From contig JAADFC010000073.1 of the NCBI GenBank assembly GCA_013153105.1, positions 1 to 8,200 of the forward strand: a DNA stretch of 8,200 nucleotides. Direction: 5' to 3'. Below, one piece after another: positions 5,710 to 8,200 of this stretch. Position 1 is the stretch's first letter, and each line of letters opens with the position of its first letter. The notes under the pieces are model-generated. The model made no database searches. It was not told where the DNA came from and worked only from the letters and a program-made list of their open reading frames with translations. Position numbers and translations under genes: made by a program. The stretch is from Thermoproteota archaeon. GTDB lineage: Archaea; Thermoproteota; Thermoprotei_A; Sulfolobales; Pyrodictiaceae.

Positions 5710-6468
5710 CTAGCCCCGAGCCTCAGCCCTCCCTCGCCCGTGCCTAGCACCTGCAGCCTCCCCGCCATCGGCGAGGCCAACGCTCCTGTAGAGGAGCCTA
5801 ACAACAGCATCGGCGTAGACGCGGTACGCCTCCTCAAGGCCGGCCTGGCCCCTCCCGGCTTCAACCTCGAGCAGCACCTCAAGCGGCAGCACCATAGAGG
5901 CTAGGGGCTCCACGATCTCATAGTAGACATAGCTCGCCATCGCAGCTGCGACGTCGCTCTCCCTCTGCGAGTACAGGTCAACCATGCGCCTTGCAAAGGC
6001 GTCGACAACGTTCATCAGGGCTAGATAGTAGGGGGCACGTACAACCTGCTCCACAGGGTCAAGCGAGGTAAGCGCCCCTGCTAGGTCCAGCTCGTAGCGC
6101 GACGCGAAGGTCAGCATCCAGCGCGGCGCGGCGGCTACCGGGGAGAAGTCCATGTGGAGCCGCGTGAGAAGCCTCTTTATCTCAAGGTTGAAGTAGGCGG
6201 CTACACCGACATCCCTGGCAACCTCGTCGAGGAACCTCTCTATAGACCGGCAGGGCTCCCGGCTCCTACGGTCAGGGCGCCCAGGGCAATGCTCCTCCCA
6301 CTCGAGGAGCGTCGAGAGGAGCCGCTGGAACCCCGCGGCATAGACAGCGGCGAGGTCGAGGCGGTCACCACTCCTCAACGCTTCGGCCACGCGGGGAGCC
6401 TCGCCAGGCGCGATGCTCCTCATAGCCTCAACAAGCTGCTGTGCTATACGTGTATAGCCGCGGTACAA
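5710..6468 (-). CDS. Unrecognised, mostly helical protein
   Basis: A 252-residue protein I do not recognise. Seen: almost entirely Ala/Leu/Arg/Glu-rich amphipathic sequence, predicted helical, with no membrane segment and no signal peptide. A Cys/Pro/Arg-rich stretch, HCPGRPDRRSREPC (60-73), lies between helices and has His60, Cys61 and Cys73. A Tyr-rich helical core follows (RAPYYLALMNVVDAFARRM, 144-162; SYVYYEIVEPL, 179-189). The last 20 residues are Gly/Ala/Arg-rich and probably disordered. TTG 6468 is the first start; ATG 6423 (residue 16) is an alternative, but a TATA-like element at 6511-6517 fits TTG 6468 with a leader of about 20 nt. It converges on the P1 gene and lies downstream of the TIP49 gene, from which it is separated by a probable terminator, so it is likely a separate unit. 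Codon use and open frame support a real gene. Confidence 0.75.
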   Translation of the reverse strand: MYRGYTRIAQQLVEAMRSIAPGEAPRVAEALRSGDRLDLAAVYAAGFQRLLSTLLEWEEHCPGRPDRRSREPCRSIERFLDEVARDVGVAAYFNLEIKRLLTRLHMDFSPVAAAPRWMLTFASRYELDLAGALTSLDPVEQVVRAPYYLALMNVVDAFARRMVDLYSQRESDVAAAMASYVYYEIVEPLASMVLPLEVLLEVEAGRGQAGLEEAYRVYADAVVRLLYRSVGLADGGEAAGARHGRGRAEARG

Positions 6469-6487
6469 GGCGTATCCACACCGCCGG

Positions 6488-6511
6488 CCGCAGCGCAGCC
6501 ACGGGCTGCGG
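6488..6511 (-). repeat. Hairpin-forming inverted repeat before the unknown helical gene
   Basis: CCGCAGC (6488-6494) pairs with GCTGCGG (6505-6511), and an alternative tighter stem GCAGCC-ACG-GGCTGC (6495-6509) is nested in it. It lies between the TATA-like element and the TTG start, at the expected transcription start. It could be an operator or an RNA hairpin; chance is not excluded in this composition. Confidence 0.3.
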
Positions 6512-6517
6512 ATAAAC
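6511..6517 (-). promoter_or_regulatory. TATA-like element for the unknown helical gene
   Basis: On the minus strand this reads GTTTATC, the most A/T-rich stretch in the 113-bp gap. A start of transcription about 25 nt downstream (near 6488) leaves a leader of about 20 nt before TTG 6468. Based on composition and spacing. Confidence 0.4.
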
Positions 6518-6555
6518 GAGCGTAGACGCGGGGAGGGTATAGCAGGCTCGCAGCC

Positions 6556-6570
6556 AAAACCCCCGAGGGG
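6556..6570 (-). terminator. Intrinsic-terminator-like hairpin after the TIP49 gene
   Basis: On the minus strand CCCC-TCG-GGGG(G) is followed directly by TTTT (6559-6556), only 11 nt after the TIP49 stop at 6582. The stem is short but all G-C, and the T-tract is where archaeal polymerase would stop. It separates TIP49 from the next minus-strand gene. Confidence 0.5.
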
Positions 6571-6581
6571 CGCCCGCTGGT

Positions 6582-7943
6582 CTAGCGGAGGAACTTCTCC
6601 TCGAACTCCTGCACGTAGCGCACGCTCTCCCGTACGTCGACGAAGTACTTCATAGCCTTCTCCACATCCTCCGCCAGGACCTTCGTCCTCCCCTCCCTCT
6701 CCGCTATAATCCTCGCAGGCTCCATAAGCTGGATGGCGTAGCGCAGGCTCCGCTCGGCCCCTATCTTGGTCAGCGTCTCCAGAGCCTCCTCGGTCAGCGG
6801 TATATCCTCCTCGTCAGCCCTTATCCGGAGTATCTCCCGTATCTCCTCCGGCTTGTAGGGCCTCGTCCTTATGATCAGCAGGCGGTCCAGGAGGTCCAGC
6901 GGCATGCCGTGAGGCGCCTCGATATCGGTGCCGCGTATCTTCGTTATACCACGGTTGGTCGCCAGTATCAGTATCGGCACGAAGGCGCTCTCCTCCAGCG
7001 CCCTGGTCAGGAAGCTGAACGCCTCTATGTCAAGCATGTGCGCGTCGTCGATGAAGAGCACACCCGGCACAAGCTCGGCCCTCCCCTCGTCGAGCCACTT
7101 CTTAACCATCTCGTCAACCCGGCGGCGCACCTCGTCGGGTATCTCCCTCGACACCGGTACACCGAAGAGGCTGAGGACCGCAGCCTCCTGCGCCGCCTGG
7201 GCCAGGTCGAGGGCATGCAGTGTCAGCGTGTGAACTATCTCCTTCTCCTTCCTAACCGGCCCCTCGGGTATGTCGACGCAGCGCACAGCCTCTATATCGT
7301 ACCTCTTCTCCTTGCCCGTGCAGGCGCGGCCGACCTTGTGGACCTCGCCGGTGCGCGCGTCGATCCATATCACGTCGCCCCTGCGCACCCGTAGCTGCAC
7401 CAGCTGCGCAGCCACCTCCTCGCCCACGTGGAGGGCCCTCTCGTCGTCCTTGGTTTCGAGCACCAGCTCGGCCTCGCGGGGCACCTTCACATAGGGGTTG
7501 AAGGGGTGGCGCACCATCCCAATCCTTATCCTCCTCACGACGCCCTCGTAGACCTCCCTCCGCTCCTTTATCTTGACGCCTATAGCCTTGCGGAAGGCCT
7601 GCTTCAGCAGCTCAGTCTTCCTTATCTCGGAGCTGTATATCTCAGAGCCGCTCATAGACACGAAGGGAGTGTCGGGGCCCAGCTCCTTAGCTATGCCAAC
7701 GGCTATCGCGGTCTTGCCGGTGCCGCTCGGCCCCACTATGAGAACGCCCCTGCCGGCCATCTTGCCCTCACGTATCATCTGCACCACTATGCCGGCAGCC
7801 TCGCGGGCCTCCGTCTGGCCCACCATGCCGTCGGCGATGAACTTCGCGCGTCCCTTCTCGTCGAGGCCCAGCCCGGTTATGTGGCTGTGGGCGCTCACCC
7901 TCTTAAACTCCTTAGGCGCCTTAACCTCCTCAACCACGGGCAT
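6582..7943 (-). CDS. TIP49/RuvB-like AAA+ ATPase (Pontin/Reptin homologue)
   Basis: A 453-residue archaeal homologue of eukaryotic RUVBL1/RUVBL2, which form hexameric ring ATPases in remodelling and assembly complexes. Seen: N-terminal EEVK...SAHSHITGLGLDE (5-29), Walker A GPSGTGKT (71-78), the inserted OB-fold domain II (about 125-290, including RHPFNPYVKVP and a basic, strand-rich segment), Walker B VLFIDDAHMLD (295-305), sensor 1 ILATNRGITKIRGTD (326-340) and sensor 2 LRYAIQLMEPA (400-410). The Walker B Glu of the family (DEVH) is Asp here (Asp300). I chose ATG 7943: GGAGGTG at 7953-7959 is 9 nt upstream and the N terminus then aligns with human RUVBL1. GTG 7976 would add 11 residues and fits a leaderless message from the TATA element at 8001-8010. 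The archaeal role is not established. Confidence 0.96.
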   Translation of the reverse strand: MPVVEEVKAPKEFKRVSAHSHITGLGLDEKGRAKFIADGMVGQTEAREAAGIVVQMIREGKMAGRGVLIVGPSGTGKTAIAVGIAKELGPDTPFVSMSGSEIYSSEIRKTELLKQAFRKAIGVKIKERREVYEGVVRRIRIGMVRHPFNPYVKVPREAELVLETKDDERALHVGEEVAAQLVQLRVRRGDVIWIDARTGEVHKVGRACTGKEKRYDIEAVRCVDIPEGPVRKEKEIVHTLTLHALDLAQAAQEAAVLSLFGVPVSREIPDEVRRRVDEMVKKWLDEGRAELVPGVLFIDDAHMLDIEAFSFLTRALEESAFVPILILATNRGITKIRGTDIEAPHGMPLDLLDRLLIIRTRPYKPEEIREILRIRADEEDIPLTEEALETLTKIGAERSLRYAIQLMEPARIIAEREGRTKVLAEDVEKAMKYFVDVRESVRYVQEFEEKFLR

Positions 7944-7952
7944 CGCCGCCTC

Positions 7953-7959
7953 CACCTCC
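7953..7959 (-). promoter_or_regulatory. Shine-Dalgarno site of the TIP49 gene
   Basis: On the minus strand this reads GGAGGTG, 9 nt before ATG 7943. It favours ATG 7943 over GTG 7976 as the translation start and is the same sequence as the feoA site. Confidence 0.7.
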
Positions 7960-8000
7960 CCCTCGCTCCAATCCACCCGAGCGTCGCAGAACCGCTTCTA

Positions 8001-8010
8001 CAAATACTTT
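8001..8010 (-). promoter_or_regulatory. TATA-like promoter element of the TIP49 gene
   Basis: On the minus strand this reads AAAGTATTTG, the longest A/T-rich stretch in the region. Transcription starting about 25 nt downstream, near 7978, would place GTG 7976 at the very 5' end (leaderless) or give ATG 7943 a leader of about 35 nt with a ribosome site. Confidence 0.55.
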
Positions 8011-8028
8011 ACTCTGCCCCGGCTGTGA

Positions 8029-8084
8029 GGCGTCACCCACAGCGGAGGGGCTCGGGGACGGCGAAACGGTCGTCACCCACCGCG
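8029..8084. repeat. Two 16-bp direct repeats, 40 bp apart, upstream of the TIP49 promoter
   Basis: CGTCACCCAC occurs at 8031-8040 and again at 8071-8080; with flanks, 14 of 16 positions agree (8029-8044 and 8069-8084, pattern GnCGTCACCCACnGCG). They lie in the non-coding gap between the right-edge gene and the TATA-like element at 8001-8010. The spacing of 40 bp is near four helical turns, so both copies face the same side of the DNA, as regulator sites often do. Confidence 0.45.
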
Positions 8085-8103
8085 TCAGACACTGGCGGTC
8101 TCC

Positions 8104-8200
8104 TCACCGCCCCCCGAGATAGTCCAGCAGGCTTCTACCTCTACCCTTCCCCCCACCGCCCCGCCTCGACGCCCGAGGCGCGCCGGCGGCTGCGGCGGAA
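8104..8200 (-). CDS. Partial gene, C-terminal end only: Gly/Arg-rich tail with PCNA-interaction-like end
   Basis: The 3' end of a minus-strand gene that continues beyond the window; 31 codons and a TGA (8104-8106) are visible. The visible part is an Ala/Pro/Arg/Gly-rich linker (including RRGGGGKGRGR) ending in RSLLDYLGGR. A flexible basic linker followed by a short hydrophobic-aromatic end is how many archaeal replication proteins carry their PIP box, and the end resembles the tail of archaeal replication factor C large subunits (Leu, Asp, aromatic and Leu at matching places). The Gln that usually opens a PIP box is absent. The protein itself cannot be identified from this fragment. A second minus frame is open here too (stop at 8085-8087), but its sequence is less protein-like. 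Confidence 0.4.
   Translation of the reverse strand, partial: SAAAAGAPRASRRGGGGKGRGRSLLDYLGGR

Noticed and set aside
6909..7394. Plus-strand ORF of 161 codons opposite the TIP49 gene
   Set aside because: Antisense to the Walker B and domain II coding region; no family resemblance and no ribosome site.
8029..8103. Possible C/D-box guide RNA in the gap upstream of the TIP49 gene
   Set aside because: The repeated GTGGGTGACG (minus strand) recalls a C box, but no proper RUGAUGA with a matching CUGA at guide spacing is present.
8085..8198. Alternative minus-strand frame at the right edge ending in ...GEETASV
   Set aside because: It is also open to the window edge and of similar third-position composition, so it cannot be fully excluded, but the frame ending at 8104 gives a more protein-like basic linker and hydrophobic tail.
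1..8200. CRISPR arrays, tRNA or rRNA genes, insertion sequences, integrase sites
   Set aside because: None seen on either strand: no regularly spaced long repeats, no cloverleaf or conserved tRNA arm sequences, no transposase-like ORF and no terminal repeats. Genes are intact and of uniform composition, so there is no sign of recent transfer.

Overview
The window looks like chromosomal DNA of a hyperthermophilic crenarchaeon, probably of the order Desulfurococcales. The evidence is a TIP49/RuvB-like ATPase, an archaeal ribosomal stalk protein P1, an archaeal-style NusB/NOP RNA methyltransferase, an AMMECR1 protein, very G+C-rich DNA (about two thirds by eye), heavy use of AGG/AGA and ATA codons, frequent GTG/TTG starts, tight gene packing and short TATA-like elements instead of bacterial promoters. 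I cannot name the genus; a Pyrodictium-like organism would fit, but that is inference.

Layout, left to right. (1) 12-1794, minus strand: an extended SDR (NAD(P)-dependent epimerase/dehydratase-like) followed by an AMMECR1 gene, probably one unit. (2) 1837-3129, plus: an RsmB/NSUN-family RNA cytosine-C5 methyltransferase, divergent from the SDR gene. (3) 3143-3388, minus: a small FeoA-domain protein whose stop lies 13 bp from the methyltransferase stop. (4) 3573-5254, plus: a flavodoxin-fold FMN reductase-like protein with a four-cysteine cluster, whose end overlaps a Thr-type isoaspartyl peptidase/L-asparaginase. (5) 5324-5653, plus: ribosomal protein P1 (aL12), followed by a T-run terminator. 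(6) 5710-6468, minus: an unrecognised, mostly helical protein. (7) 6582-7943, minus: the TIP49/RuvBL-like AAA+ ATPase, with a terminator-like hairpin after it and a good TATA element and Shine-Dalgarno site before it. (8) 8104-8200, minus: the 3' end of a gene running off the right edge, encoding a Gly/Arg-rich tail that ends in a PCNA-interaction-like sequence.

Most genes are core or housekeeping in character: translation (P1, RNA methyltransferase), chromatin or complex remodelling (TIP49), protein repair or amide hydrolysis, and iron/redox (FeoA and the Cys-cluster flavoprotein share a 184-bp divergent control region). I see no mobile element, CRISPR array, tRNA or rRNA, and no clear sign of a novel multi-gene system. 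The points that deserve a second look are altered active-site residues in three enzymes (SDR, methyltransferase, TIP49), a possible Shine-Dalgarno-masking hairpin in the P1 leader, a 40-bp-spaced direct repeat upstream of the TIP49 promoter, and the PIP-like tail at the right edge.
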